Origin: Nissolia schottii
Lineage: Eukaryota; Streptophyta; Magnoliopsida; Fabales; Fabaceae
DNA: 64,000 nucleotides
Assembly: GCA_003254905.1 (NCBI GenBank)
Contig: QANU01000987.1
Span: 190,389-254,388, forward strand
Direction of reading: 5' to 3'
Below the pieces are notes generated by a model, which was not told the origin of the DNA, did no database searches, and saw nothing but the letters and a program-made list of their open reading frames with translations. The translations under genes were made by a program, and so were the position numbers. Below, piece after piece: positions 47,312 to 58,350 of this stretch (position 1 is its first letter; each line of letters opens with the position of its first letter).

Positions 47312-48422
47312 GGAGGCATTTGGTATGAGGTGAATAGATTATTGGTAATCTTGCTATTATATTACCTGACAATCCACATTGACTTGTTTGGTTATGCAAT
47401 ATTAATAGGCAAATACATTGATGATTACCTCCAAAGCAGTCATTTGGATTACCTCCATGAGATGTGTCTATCTAAATTACTACCTTTTAGATGATTTTTC
47501 AGCTTTTATTTTGACAAAAATACCTTTAACATAAACAATCCCCTCTCTCTTCATGAGTCACCACCACCACTCCCTCCGCCACCAACATATACCACCTACT
47601 ACCACCGCCACCACCATCATCATCACCACAGCCACAACTACCACGTCACTTCAGTCGTCACCACCACATACCACTAGCATTGCTGCCACCGCCACTACTA
47701 CCATTGTCATCACCACCACCAACACCTACCACTCCCTCCACCACTATCACCGCCAACATATATACCACTCATCATCACCAACCAACATCACCATCGTCAC
47801 CTCCACCACCACTGTCACCATTGTCATCACCACAACGACCACCACTACCATACCCACCATTGTTGTCACCGTCACTACCAACATCATTATCGTCATCACA
47901 ACCACCACCACTACTTCCACTACCCACCGCCGCCGCTCTACTACTACTACCATAATCGTCGCCACTGTCACCACATCCATCACCGACACTTTTACCATGA
48001 CTCACCTCCACCACCATAATCGTTGTCATCGTCACCACAACTCCTTATTTCCACCATTGCAGTTGCCGCCACCATTGCCACCACTACCTTTGTTGTCGCA
48101 TTTACCACCACCACTGCAATACACCAACTAATTTTTATTATTTTTATTTATTTTATTGTTATTATGGCTTTTATTTATTTAATTTATTATTATATTATTA
48201 TATTATCATTTTATTTATTATTTAGAGGCATTATGGTAAAATACATATATTACCTTACAATCCTTTTGTTATATCAAACGTGATAATGTAAATTGTTAGT
48301 TACATTACATATACATACCAAACACTGCAATGTAACATTACTAGTAATTTAAATGTGATAAATTTTTTGACAGGTAATTCAAATTACTGATAATCTTGAT
48401 AGACAATGTGTCAAATGCCCTC
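47312..48422. mobile_element. Tourist/Harbinger-type MITE carrying a CAC-rich microsatellite
   Basis: The left end GGAGGCATTTGGTATGA and the right end read backwards GAGGGCATTTGACACAT are inverted repeats, flanked by TAA at 47309-47311 and 48423-48425, the 3-base TWA duplication of PIF/Harbinger elements. More similarity between the arms (AGATTATTGGTAATCTTG against AAGATTATCAGTAATTTGAA) lies inside. The middle is about 570 bases of CCA/CAC/ATC trinucleotides. At 1.1 kb it is long for a MITE because of this expansion. No transposase is seen. Confidence 0.75.
47553..48125. repeat. Imperfect (CAC/CCA/ATC)n trinucleotide tract
   Basis: Purine-poor on the plus strand: interrupted CAC, CCA, ATC and ACT units over about 570 bases. 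Long open frames exist in several registers on both strands (His/Thr-rich plus, Val/Gly-rich minus), but this is the expected by-product of a stop-free trinucleotide repeat, not evidence of a gene. Confidence 0.92.
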
Positions 48423-48425
48423 TAA

Positions 48426-49900
48426 TAAGAAAAGTATATTAGATGATCAAGGGCAGTCAAGTAACTAGAGGAGAGACCAAGAAAAATCCTATGTAATACT
48501 ATTTAAAGATATCTAAATTTTAATGGTTTGAATATTGATATAATTTATGAAAGAATATTAAAGTGCCACTTCATTCATGTAATTGATCCCATATAGTGAG
48601 ACAATACTTAATTGTCATATATATATATCAAAGATGCGTTACATAAATGGAATTTTGCCTCAATAATTATTCTATAGATTTTACTAACAAGTGTCCTAAG
48701 AACATTTGTTAAGAAAACATAAATAATAATTTTGCATTGAAAAATGTGAATCGTAAATGTTTTCACTTTAAAAAACTTAAAACTTCTCATTTTGACTTCC
48801 TTAACCAATACTTTTAGAACATTGGTTACCAAAAACCAGTCTACTATAACCTGTCATATATAATTCAATTGTTAATCATTAAGGGATTCTGTAGAAACCA
48901 AGATAAATTCAAGTGTAACTTAAGAATAAAGCTTGTGCATGATAACCATGATGTGACTCAGTAGACAAATTGAGTTATGATTAGTTCTATGTTAATATAT
49001 AACTTGAATGATCGATGTATGAACACATTTAGATTTTTAAAACAAGCTTCGGTATGACTGTAACTGAAATACAAGTTAAGAACTCAAGGATGGGAACAAA
49101 TTTGATGCAAATCTCAAAGTCAAACTGGAAAGAAAAGATATAAAGTTGCATGAAACTAAAAGTCAGCAGGGGAAAGGAAATGCATGTTAGTATATTCTTT
49201 ACATTCAATTGTTTAATACATGCATAGCATAATACACAAACATAAAATATATTCCACCGACAAATTTATTACCCTTTAATGATGGCTAAATAAGTAAGAT
49301 TAAAATAGGCATATATCCCTTCAACATATGAAGTGTGGTACGGAACTTCCGAACTGTAAAGTACAGTTCTTTGCTTGGAGAACAATTTAATGTACTAGTT
49401 CTAATTTTTTTAATTACATGTTAACACAAATTTTTAATCACCATTGTGCACACAATTAAATGCATATTTGGCCAGTTGACGTTGCGTTTTAAGTGCGAGT
49501 ATACTTTAAAAATTCTCACATTAAATAATAATGAATTAAGTGGAATATAAATAAATGAAAAGACTCATAAACAGGTTATCTTAAAGTTTTAAGTGAAGAT
49601 ATAATATTTGACATGATTAGATAATTTCTCATTTAACTTATCAATATTAATCTTTCTAAATTATGGGATCCCCTACCCAACAATTGATTGGGCCAAAACA
49701 ATAAAAAATTTCGTCTTCAAATCAGTCGGAAAAAAAGGTAAAATTTCGGGTCCCAAAGTAAAAGTAATTAAATAAATTCGTGATTTGTATTTATTTTTAC
49801 AAAATGTATTTAGACAATGATTTAGATCTTACAATTATAACTAAGTTCACTTTTAGCCTCTGCTAAGTTGAAAATGAAAAATGTATATTTTCATTTTTTA
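48426..49900. other. Intergenic, one MITE-like copy
   Basis: AT-rich spacer. Around 48683-48835 is a copy of the AAGTGTCCTAAGARCA repeat family also seen at 60569 and 62621 (ACAAGTGTCCTAAGAACATTTG at one end, TTTTAGAACATTGGTTACC at the other). Otherwise I see nothing. Confidence 0.5.
48683..48835. mobile_element. MITE of the 'AAGTGTCCTAAGARCA' family, copy 1
   Basis: The ends AACAAGTGTCCTAAGAACATTTGTTA and, read backwards, GGTAACCAATGTTCTAAAAGTATTGG are imperfect inverted repeats around an AT-rich core (TTGCATTGAAAAATGTGAATCG). The same family occurs at 60569-60709 and 62621-62900. Superfamily not determined. Confidence 0.55.
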
Positions 49901-49902
49901 AA

Positions 49903-50316
49903 AGTAATTAGCACAAATTATTCTTGAAATTTACTAAAATTTCACTTCGCCTTAAACTATGTTCAAATTACATTTTATCTCAATTTTTTGTTGCTGTTGA
50001 TCACCAATGACCCGTTAGATTTTTATTTTTATTTTATGTGCTTTCTATTTTTAAAAGTTTGTAAATAAAATGATAATAATAAAATCTTTACTCTTGTTTT
50101 GGAATTTTGCGAAGAAAATAGTCAAACATGAAACAAAAATAGGAGATAAGATTTTATTGTTTTCACTAACTTTAATTAAAAACATCGGAGAAAAATTGAA
50201 AATTGAAATCTAACGGATCATTAGTGATTAGTTACAAAGAAAAATGAATTTAAAATACAATTTTTACATATAATTTGGGATAGAATGTAATTTTAGCGAA
50301 GTGCTAATTAAATTTT
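49903..50316. mobile_element. Foldback-type MITE, ~130-base arms
   Basis: The left arm (TAATTAGCACAAATTATTC ... TTCACTTCGCC ... ATGACCCGTTAGATTT) and the right arm read backwards (TTAATTAGCACTTCGCTAAAATTAC ... ATGATCCGTTAGATTT) are similar over about 130 bases, so the whole 0.4 kb could fold into a long stem. No coding capacity. Target duplication unclear in AT-rich flanks. Confidence 0.65.
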
Positions 50317-51379
50317 TTTTATGTATGCTGAACACTTTTACGACTATGAAAAGTTTAACACATGACTAAGGGATATTAATTAATACCACGCGAAACTATT
50401 GATAATTGCTCCAACTTTTGCCTTTGTTGTTGTTGTTTTTTTTTTTTTTTTACAGAAAGAGGAATAAAAAAACTACTAAATTTTAAAATGCAAGTTGCTA
50501 TGCTAGAATGCATAAATTGAAGGTCCTGACTCCATATCGCACTTTATGCCGTTCTTTTTTCCTTTATTTGTTTTTTTCAAAAATAAAATAAAATAAAATA
50601 AAACAAATTATCTTTGTAAGGTGTCCCTTTTAGGTATGTTTGTAAGTTTTATTTTAGAGAAAAAAGATTTTAAAGAATTTAATTATAATTTTAACATGTA
50701 TTAAACCTCTCAAAACCTTTCATTTCTTCTTCTTTCTATCCAAAACAAAACTTGCAAATACACCCATAATCGCCAAAAACAATGTGCCTTTTCTTTCTGT
50801 TTTACCAATGGGTAATTTGTCATTCGTGTAATATATTATTCCTTCCATCTAATACTAGATATTACTTTTGATACTAGCACACAAATTAAGAAATTAATTA
50901 ATTTGAACATACTTAAAATAATACGTGTTAAGTGTTTAAATTAAAATACCCTCACAGTGTAGGAGAGAGTTTCAAGTTGTGAAAAATTGTAATACAATTA
51001 ATATACTGGTAAATGGCTCATGACAAATAAGGATAAAATTTTAAAAAACAAATAATACATACTTCCTTAAGCTAATCGAGTGACAACTAATTTTGGATAA
51101 AATTTTAGATTAAAAGTGTCATCTAATATTGAACGGAGAAGTACCTGATCTTTGTGTTGAGATTTTAGGTAGTGATTACAATGAGACAAGAAATATAATT
51201 GAGATAATTAATTTTCAAAAAAATAGATATTTGATTTAATTGCTAAATTAAATCTTGAGTTTGAGTATTTTAAAATAAGAAATGATCTCATTTGTGAAAT
51301 TATTATATTTTGCCATCCATACTTTAGTTTTTGCAAAATTAATTTACCCTATATATGTAATATTGATATTAGGGTTTAC
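50317..51379. other. Intergenic, no gene seen
   Basis: AT-rich spacer with a poly-T run near 50439-50450 and an (AAAAT)n tract near 50580-50604. Words such as TATTACTTTTGATACTAGC ... AGTGTCATCTAATATTGAACGG (50868-51140) suggest another old inverted-repeat element, not resolved. Confidence 0.45.
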
Positions 51380-51388
51380 GGTTTATAT

Positions 51389-52036
51389 AGAGTAAATGTT
51401 CAATTTAGTCTTGCCAAATTATTGATGGACCAATTTGATTCCTAACAAAATCATAGGTCTGACTTGGTTTGTCAATTTTAAACATGGGTCATTTTAGTCT
51501 TTCTGTGCTTAGCCACACTTTATAAATGCGGCTAAGCACAGTTTTAGTTCAACACATCAAAGAAAATATCATCACGTTCCCCTTTCCTTTATCTCAAATT
51601 CCCAGCTCCTTTGTTTCCCCTTTCCCCAATCCCCCTTTCTCTTATGTGGTTGAGGATGCAACGCCAGAGAAAGTGCAAGTAAAGCAGTGACCTGACGGCG
51701 TTGTAGAAGTGGCAACGGTAGTCGTAGGATGGCCAAAGTGGAGCAACTGTAGTGGTGAAACTTGATGATGATGCAGTTAGGCAGGTGTTGGAGGGATTGG
51801 GGGAGACGAGAACAGATAAGCTAAGATCGGTATGGAAGGAAGGAAAGTAATGATAATGTCTTTGGTATGCTTAATTGCACTTCTAAAAATTCGTTTAATT
51901 ACATTTATAAAGTGTGACATAAGGATCAACTTAGCCCATGTTTAAAATTGTCAAGGATCGAATTGAAACTTTTTTTTTGTTAGGGACCAAATTGACTCAT
52001 TAATGATTTGACATAAACCAAATTGAACTTTTACTC
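51389..52036. mobile_element. Mutator-type MITE with 9-bp target duplication
   Basis: The ends GAGTAAATGTTCAATTTAGTC and, read backwards, GAGTAAAAGTTCAATTTGGTT start inverted repeats of about 120-150 bases that include CAATTTTAAACATGGG on both arms. The flanks GTTTATATA (51380-51388) and GCTTATATA (52037-52045) match at 8 of 9 bases, the length expected of Mutator elements. The middle (about 51560-51850) is less AT-rich and has no recognised coding sequence, so it may be captured host DNA. Confidence 0.78.
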
Positions 52037-52045
52037 GCTTATATA

Positions 52046-54326
52046 TTATAGACTTCTCCTAAAGTAGTGTGTATTATGCTACTTGAGTTTTTGTTACATT
52101 TAGTCACATTAGGTTAATGTGGCTAAATGATTTTAAAATTGTGAATAAATTTCACACAAATGAAAAAAAAATGTCAAGTGTCATTCATAAAGGTGAGAAT
52201 ATTTATAAATAAATTGCTTAGTTAAGTTTTCCAAACATTACTTAATTGATAGACATATTTTAAAAGCATTGCTGAACTCATATGAGAAAGTGTAGCTAAA
52301 TGCAAAATTAATTTAGCAACACCTGCTGAATGTGGCTAAGCGCAAGGAGCATCAAGCTCATTAGTCATTACTTTAAGAGGACATTACCAAAAAAAAAAAA
52401 AAGGAAAGACCCAAACCGCTTAAATATAGAAATATATCTTAGTCCTTTTTTTTATAGCAATAAATATATGTTAGTCATCACATATAACTCATGACTTTGA
52501 CATATATAATATTTGAAGACTTGTTTTTTAAGCAAACACTGACTTGGAGTCAACATATATGTTGAACATCAAAGCTAATTAAACAAATGACAAGGGACCA
52601 AAACCAAACAGACAAAACTAAATTAAAAGGTGCTTCGATCCCTCACATTCACCGACTCTTAAGCATACAAGAACTCATGATTAGGGCGCTATCTTAGTGG
52701 AATTCATTATTTTTCATAATTAATCATGTGTTTTCCTGAGATCCAAAAAAAATATTTTCTTATTGTAACAGTTCATTTTCTTCAAAGTATGATCATAAAT
52801 CATAGCACCCATGTGGTTTTGGATCCCAAAGAGCAGTGTTTGGTATATAGTACACATGCAAAAGTCAAACCCTAAATTCACCATCTAGTTAATTAGGTCG
52901 CATAACTATAAGTTGGTACTAATTTTGTTTTAACTGCACGTCAATTTTTTTTTTTTTGTTTTAACCCATATATATCAGTCCTTCTTCGAGTAATTTTATG
53001 ATAAAATTAAGGTACTCTCTTGTTCATAATTACTGTGACTTTAATTTATTAGATGCATTAATTTAAAAATATATCAATGTAATGGTTATTATGAACACGG
53101 GAGGAAATATGCTTTAAATTTCTTACTTGAATTGGTGCTGAAGGTTAGCTTATTTTAGTTCTAGTCATGTTCTTAAGCGTACACATGCAAAATATTTAGG
53201 TAGAAGCTTCCAATTTTTTAATTCCTTTGTACAAATTAATGTACCTTCTAGTACCACCGCTAATTAATTCTTGAAAGAAGACAGAATAGAGGGAATTGAA
53301 CATAAAGAAAAGAGATAAGTTGTGGACTAGACTTGTATAAGTGTCTTACGTGAATTACAACAAATTTTCTAATTAAATAATGGTATGTAATAAATGTATA
53401 CTCTTCTAAAAAAAAATATTCACATGTCATATTTTAAGCAGAGAATTGATTGAAATGGACACAATGAATTTGATCTAAATTTTATCCATATATCATTAGT
53501 ATTCATATTAAATAAGATATTTTGTCGACTCACCTATTATCTATCATTAAATGATATTACAATGAGACTCACACTCTAATAAATCTCACCTAACAATGTT
53601 AACACGACGTTCCACTTAAAATGAATACAAATAACATTTTTTTAAACCAATTGCGACCCAAAAACTTGCTTTATTATCATATATAAGATTAGATAATGAA
53701 AATGAGATGTTTTCTGAAATGTCCATATAAATTTGCTGTATGATAGAAATACATAAATAAGGTATCTGAGTAAAAAAAGCTGATCTCATTTGCATTTTTG
53801 AATTTGATATAATGAAATCTCAGGGATTGGAGTTGTTCTTTACCTTCTTCCTGAAAAAAGCTTATGCGCGAAAGAAGAAAAATGTTAATTGTAATTTATT
53901 GTGTGAAGGACATCATTTTAACTCATGCTACATTCACTTTTAAATGAAAGATTTTATTGGAATATGAGTTCCATTAAAATTTTATATAATAGTAAATAAA
54001 ATGTGACTGAACACAGTATCTCATACACCATAAGAGCAAATAACACAACTCCTTCGTTTACACACCAGTCATTTGTTTTCTTTCTCTTTCATATATATAA
54101 TTATATGGGTTAAGTGACAACTTAGTCCCTAAAAAATGTTTTGATGTCCTAAGTGATCTCTGAAAAAAAAATGTTAACTTAATTTCTGAAATTGTAAAAT
54201 GTTTCCTTCATTAGTCCTTTTTAATAGAAGATTGCAATGTGTGAAAAAAATACTTTCTGAATGAATATTCATTGAAGGTGAATTGGTTTATATACAACCA
54301 AGTGACTTGGTGTGCAAGCCTAAAGC
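52046..54326. other. Intergenic, no gene seen
   Basis: About 2.3 kb of AT-rich DNA with poly-A and poly-T tracts (52390-52403, 52947-52958). A CAACTTAGTCCCTAAAAA block at 54118-54200 resembles the dispersed repeats at 30489 and 34176. No gene or RNA was recognised. Confidence 0.5.
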
Positions 54327-54344
54327 ATACACTACAAGAAAACA

Positions 54345-55010
54345 ACTTATTACCATCGGAGTTACCGTTGAAAATTTGCACGGTTACCGGCGACTTTACC
54401 GTCGGTCGTCGGGCAGACAGTAAAGTGTTCAATGGTAATAGATTTACTGTTGGGTAATGACACTCGACGGTAATTACCGTCGGAATAAACCGACGGAAAC
54501 CGGTTCACATGTGAGTACATTTGAACCGGTATACCGTCAGTTCATGGCGAAGGTGAAAATAATAATATTTTATTCCTATACCACCGTCAGTCACTATCGA
54601 CGTTAAAGATATTACTATCTTATCTCTTCACCGTCGGCTAGAACTGACGGTAAATATATTAATATTTTATTTGGTCGTTTACCGTCGGTTAATAGCGACG
54701 GTAAAGATAATAATATTTTATTCCTTTACCACCATTAGGTGCCACCGACGATAAAGATATTACTATTTTATTCCTTTACCGTCGGCTAGAAGCGACGGTA
54801 AATATATTAATGTTTTATTCTTTCAGTTATTGTTGGTTACTAGCGACGGTAAAGATAATAATATTTTATTCATTTACCTACGTTAAGTTTTTCTTAGCCG
54901 ACGGTAAAGATATTAATATTTTACTGTCTAAATATTAATATTTTAATTTCATTACCGTTGGTTGCTGTCCGTCGATATCTTTCGGCTTAACCGTCGGTTA
55001 TAATCGACGG
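54345..55010. repeat. Palindromic subterminal repeat array of the CACTA element
   Basis: About ten units of the form TTTACCGTCGG - 6 to 10 bases - CGACGGTAAA, each a small hairpin, are separated by a fairly constant linker (GATAATAATATTTTATTC) of about 20 bases, giving a period near 60-65 bases. Such subterminal words are binding sites for the element's own protein in En/Spm elements. Confidence 0.85.
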
Positions 55011-55608
55011 TAATAATTAAATATTTAAAAAGACAAAATTTTAATTAAAATTTTATTGTTTATTTTAATAAATTATTATTTATTTTAATTAAAATTTTAA
55101 TAAATTATACAATTATATTAGTAAATAATTTTAACTAATTTTTGTAATTTATAAATATATAAAAAATTAAATATTTATTTAATTAATACTAAATATTTAT
55201 TTATTAATATATTTATTTAATTAAATATTTATTAAATTATTATTTATTTTAACTAAAATTTTAATAAATTATATAAATATATTAATAAATAATTTTAATT
55301 AAATTTTGTAATTTATAAATATATAGATATTTATATTTAACTAATTAAATATTATTTAATTAATACTAAAAATTTATTTCTTAATATATTTATTTAATTA
55401 AATATATATTTATTTAATTAAATATTTAATAAAATATTATTTATTTTAATTAAAATTTCAAGAAACTATTTAATTATATTAATAAATAATTTTAATTAAT
55501 TTTTTAAATTTATTAATATATAAAAATTTATATTTAATAACTAATTAAATATCTATTTAATTAATACTAAAATATTAAATAAAAATTAATCAATTAAAAT
55601 AGGGAATT
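55011..55608. repeat. AT-only low-complexity stretch within the CACTA element
   Basis: Almost pure A/T sequence made of TTTAATTAAATATT, AATTTTAATAAATTAT and similar words repeated several times. It has no coding potential. It resumes at 56621 after the nested insertion. Confidence 0.8.
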
Positions 55609-56620
55609 ATAACACCCTAGCTAGGTAGTTATGCTTAAGTCGTAAATAATGCTCACTAGGTTGTTATCTACTTTGGTTGGAATGCCTTTAATTCTATAAT
55701 ATCTATGAAAATACCATTTACTTGAAAATATGGACCAACTTGAAATTTTTCTCAACTTATTTACGGATCATGAAATATGAGTCACGCGTAGAATGAAGCG
55801 TATATTACAAGCGATAGAGCCTTGAGGCTTAACGAATATTTAGCAGGATATATATAAGCATGACAATTATAACAAACTTAACAGACAATTGACCAAGTGG
55901 TTCAACAAAGTGGTCCCCATATATACATCATTGCATGTTTAGATTCATTACATAGTTAAAAATGCAAATAATATAACATTAAGACAAATGGAACACTACT
56001 CCATTTAGTCAGTACAAAATATCAACATGGTAGACGATGAAAATCTTGCTGCTTCCCGGAGAATCTTGCCTTCAATCCTCCTCGGGATCCTCCTTAGGGT
56101 CCTCCTCGTCTGAGTCCCATTCGGGGGAGTCGTAGTCAGGAGAGTCCTCATCCTCGTCGATCTCCCACCTCAACTCGGGTATGTTGAACAACCCTCGCTA
56201 ACTGATGTGTAGCGTAGAAGGTCCTGCCTCAGCATCATGGGTCTGCAAGGCTAGCCGACGTCTGATCACAGGGGTGACCCGCTTCCTTGCGGTCTGTTTG
56301 AGTGCGTAGACCAAGATGCTCGGGTGGGAATGCCGCGGCGGGGACCGAGTTTGGGTCTATCTCCACGTCTTTGTCACAGGGTGCAAGCTCATCCTCCTCA
56401 ATGACAATGGGAGTGGAGGGATGAATTCCCGAAGCCATAGGTGTCGTGGATTTGGGGATGGAGTAAGTGCTAGCGGAAGAGTGCTCAGGGCATTAGTAGG
56501 CAAGTAAGAGAAAGTCTCCGTGATGATTCCCATGACCGGGTCAGTCCACAGGCTCACGCTCAGGATCCTGATCCCGTTGTTTGTCGGGGTGCTCGCTATC
56601 TACTTTACTAATCATATAGA
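55609..56620 (-). mobile_element. Retroelement fragment nested in the CACTA element (fossil)
   Basis: It starts TATAACACCCTAG, like the TGTAACACCC LTR ends of plant gypsy elements. It is far less AT-rich than its surroundings. On the minus strand it shows an acidic Asp/Glu/Pro-rich tail (56070-56180) of the sort found at the end of some gypsy polyproteins. It is flanked by an ~80-base direct repeat of CACTA AT-rich DNA (about 55525-55608 and 56621-56700). It is broken, with no enzyme domain intact. Confidence 0.55.
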
Positions 56621-56904
56621 AATTTATATTTAATAACTAATTAAATATTTATGTAATTAATACTAAAATATTAAAATAAGGAAATTAAGCAATTAAATTG
56701 TATAAGACAATAATAGTAATAACATAATAAATTTAATATTTAAAATGTTCAAATAATTACAAATCACAGCTAGTCTAACAATGAAACGTAAACACTATCA
56801 TCGTCGTTTTCAGAATTTAGCTGGTCATCAAAATCATCATCCTCCTCCTCCTCCTCTTCTTCTTCTTCTTCCCCATCTTTGTCGACATCACCAGTTGAAT
56901 GTTG

Positions 56905-57381
56905 TTAGAGGTTAGAAAGTTGAAGTATTCCTAGTTCGTCATTTGTTGCTAACAATGTGTTCGTATCTGTTGTCTGAACAACTATTGTTGTGGGGATTGG
57001 GTCTGACACTTGATACGGTTGATCATATGATGATTGCTCCACTGATTGCATGCCATCCAACTCAATACTACCACTTGGTTTGCTTTTGATCACAACTTTC
57101 CAGCTTGATTGAGTAGCTCCTGGATAGCTAGCGTAATAAACTTGTTTGGCTTTTTCAGCAACGATGAATGGATCATACCGCATATACCGCCTTGCAGGAT
57201 TAATCTCAGTAATGTTGTAATCCAGATGAGTTTGTGTTCCATTTGGGGAAGGATTGTACCAATCGCAGCAGAAAAGTATAACGTAATTAGATGGACCATT
57301 GTGTGCATATTCTAATACAATAATTTTTTGAAGCACTCCGTACCGATCAGCACTCTCTCTCTCAACTTGTTGTGTGGCCAT
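56905..57381 (-). pseudogene. CACTA transposase-associated fragment (DUF4216-like)
   Basis: A minus-strand frame of 158 residues. The pattern YGVLQKIIVLEYAHN ... VILFCCDWYNP ... DPFIVAEKAKQVYYASYP ... WKVVIKSKP matches the DUF4216 domain found near the C-terminus of Tnp2-type proteins of plant CACTA elements, as I remember it. Upstream exons with the Tnp2 catalytic domain are not visible in the window. It is followed (56830-56880) by an acidic Asp/Glu codon run, which is usual for the end of these proteins but lies beyond a stop. It is probably a non-functional relic. Confidence 0.72.
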
Positions 57382-58350
57382 AGTTTATCACTTATGCCCT
57401 CAACGCTAACTTTGTCACGAATTTTGTACCTTGATGGAGGATGAATCTTGACTTGGCTTCAACTACAAAATTGTAGTGCTCTCTCTCAGATTTAATTAAT
57501 TGAAGACTTGAATAACCTCAATCCGGATGTTTGTAGCCAATGTTATGAGTATTTTACCATTGTAGCATTAGAAGTGCAAAGTGCAACACTCGAGTGCTGC
57601 TACCCACACTTGAGTGTCCAAAGATGTACTAAAATGTGATTTTTGCATATTCATGAGCTCTCAAGCGCTCCAAATAATGCTCAAGCGTTATAGCACTAAC
57701 AGACTCGAATTTTAGGGTTTTTTTATTCAGTTTGAGCTCATTCTCTAAAAATAGAACACTAAGGAACGTCCAAAGGTGTGTGGAATCAAATTTGAGGGAG
57801 AGGAAACCTTAGAGGTGTTAACTAAGGCCAAAGTGGCACCACAAGGGTGCTACGTGAGAGCTCCACACCCCTAACTAGGGCCGAGAGCATCAGCGATAGA
57901 CTAAGGCCACACAACAAGTTGAGAGAGAGAGTGCGTGTAGACAATGGGAAATAAGGAAGAAGAGAAGTGTTTTGTGATTTACGGCTCCCCTTATCAAATT
58001 TGTCGATGCAACGTTAAATTCACACAAAAATATTCTCCCAAACTTGAGTTTTCAAATACCGTCAGATTTGTAGAATACAAATCCTTCAGTAATGCGCGCT
58101 CTAAATTAAATAAAAAGAGGTTTAGTTAAACAATATTTTTATTTTTACTAACAAAAATATCCATCAGTATGTGATTTGATGCAAAATGGCACCAGGTGTC
58201 TGTGACAGAATTATCGACAAATCCAAAATTTGTTGGTAAGTTTGGGCTTAACAGTTCTCCAAGCACGTTTCCAATGAATTTGACCCATCAAATATGTCAG
58301 AACTGTTGTGTCTATGTCCATCAATATAGAACGTTTTCGTTATAGTGACA

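Larger units (their letters stand above)
54330..58347 (-). mobile_element. CACTA (En/Spm) DNA transposon, degenerate, with nested retroelement piece
   Basis: The left end is CACTACAAGAAAAC, the classic CACTA terminus. The right end read backwards is CACTATAACGAAAACG. The three-base flanks are ATA (54327-54329) and ACA (58348-58350), so the expected 3-base duplication has one mismatch. Next to the left end is an array of palindromic GACGGTAA/TTACCGTC repeats. Inside, on the minus strand, is a fragment with the DUF4216-like region found in plant CACTA Tnp2 products. The element is about 4 kb, of which about 1 kb is a later retroelement insertion. Most of the transposase is missing, so it cannot move by itself. 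Confidence 0.82.

Noticed and set aside
47553-48131. Long His/Thr-rich open frame (192 codons) and its antisense Val/Gly-rich partners
   Set aside because: It is a stop-free trinucleotide repeat; several registers on both strands are open, with no domain or codon bias.
56235-56507. Overlapping frames on both strands in the nested retroelement piece
   Set aside because: They belong to the fossil fragment and represent no separate gene.
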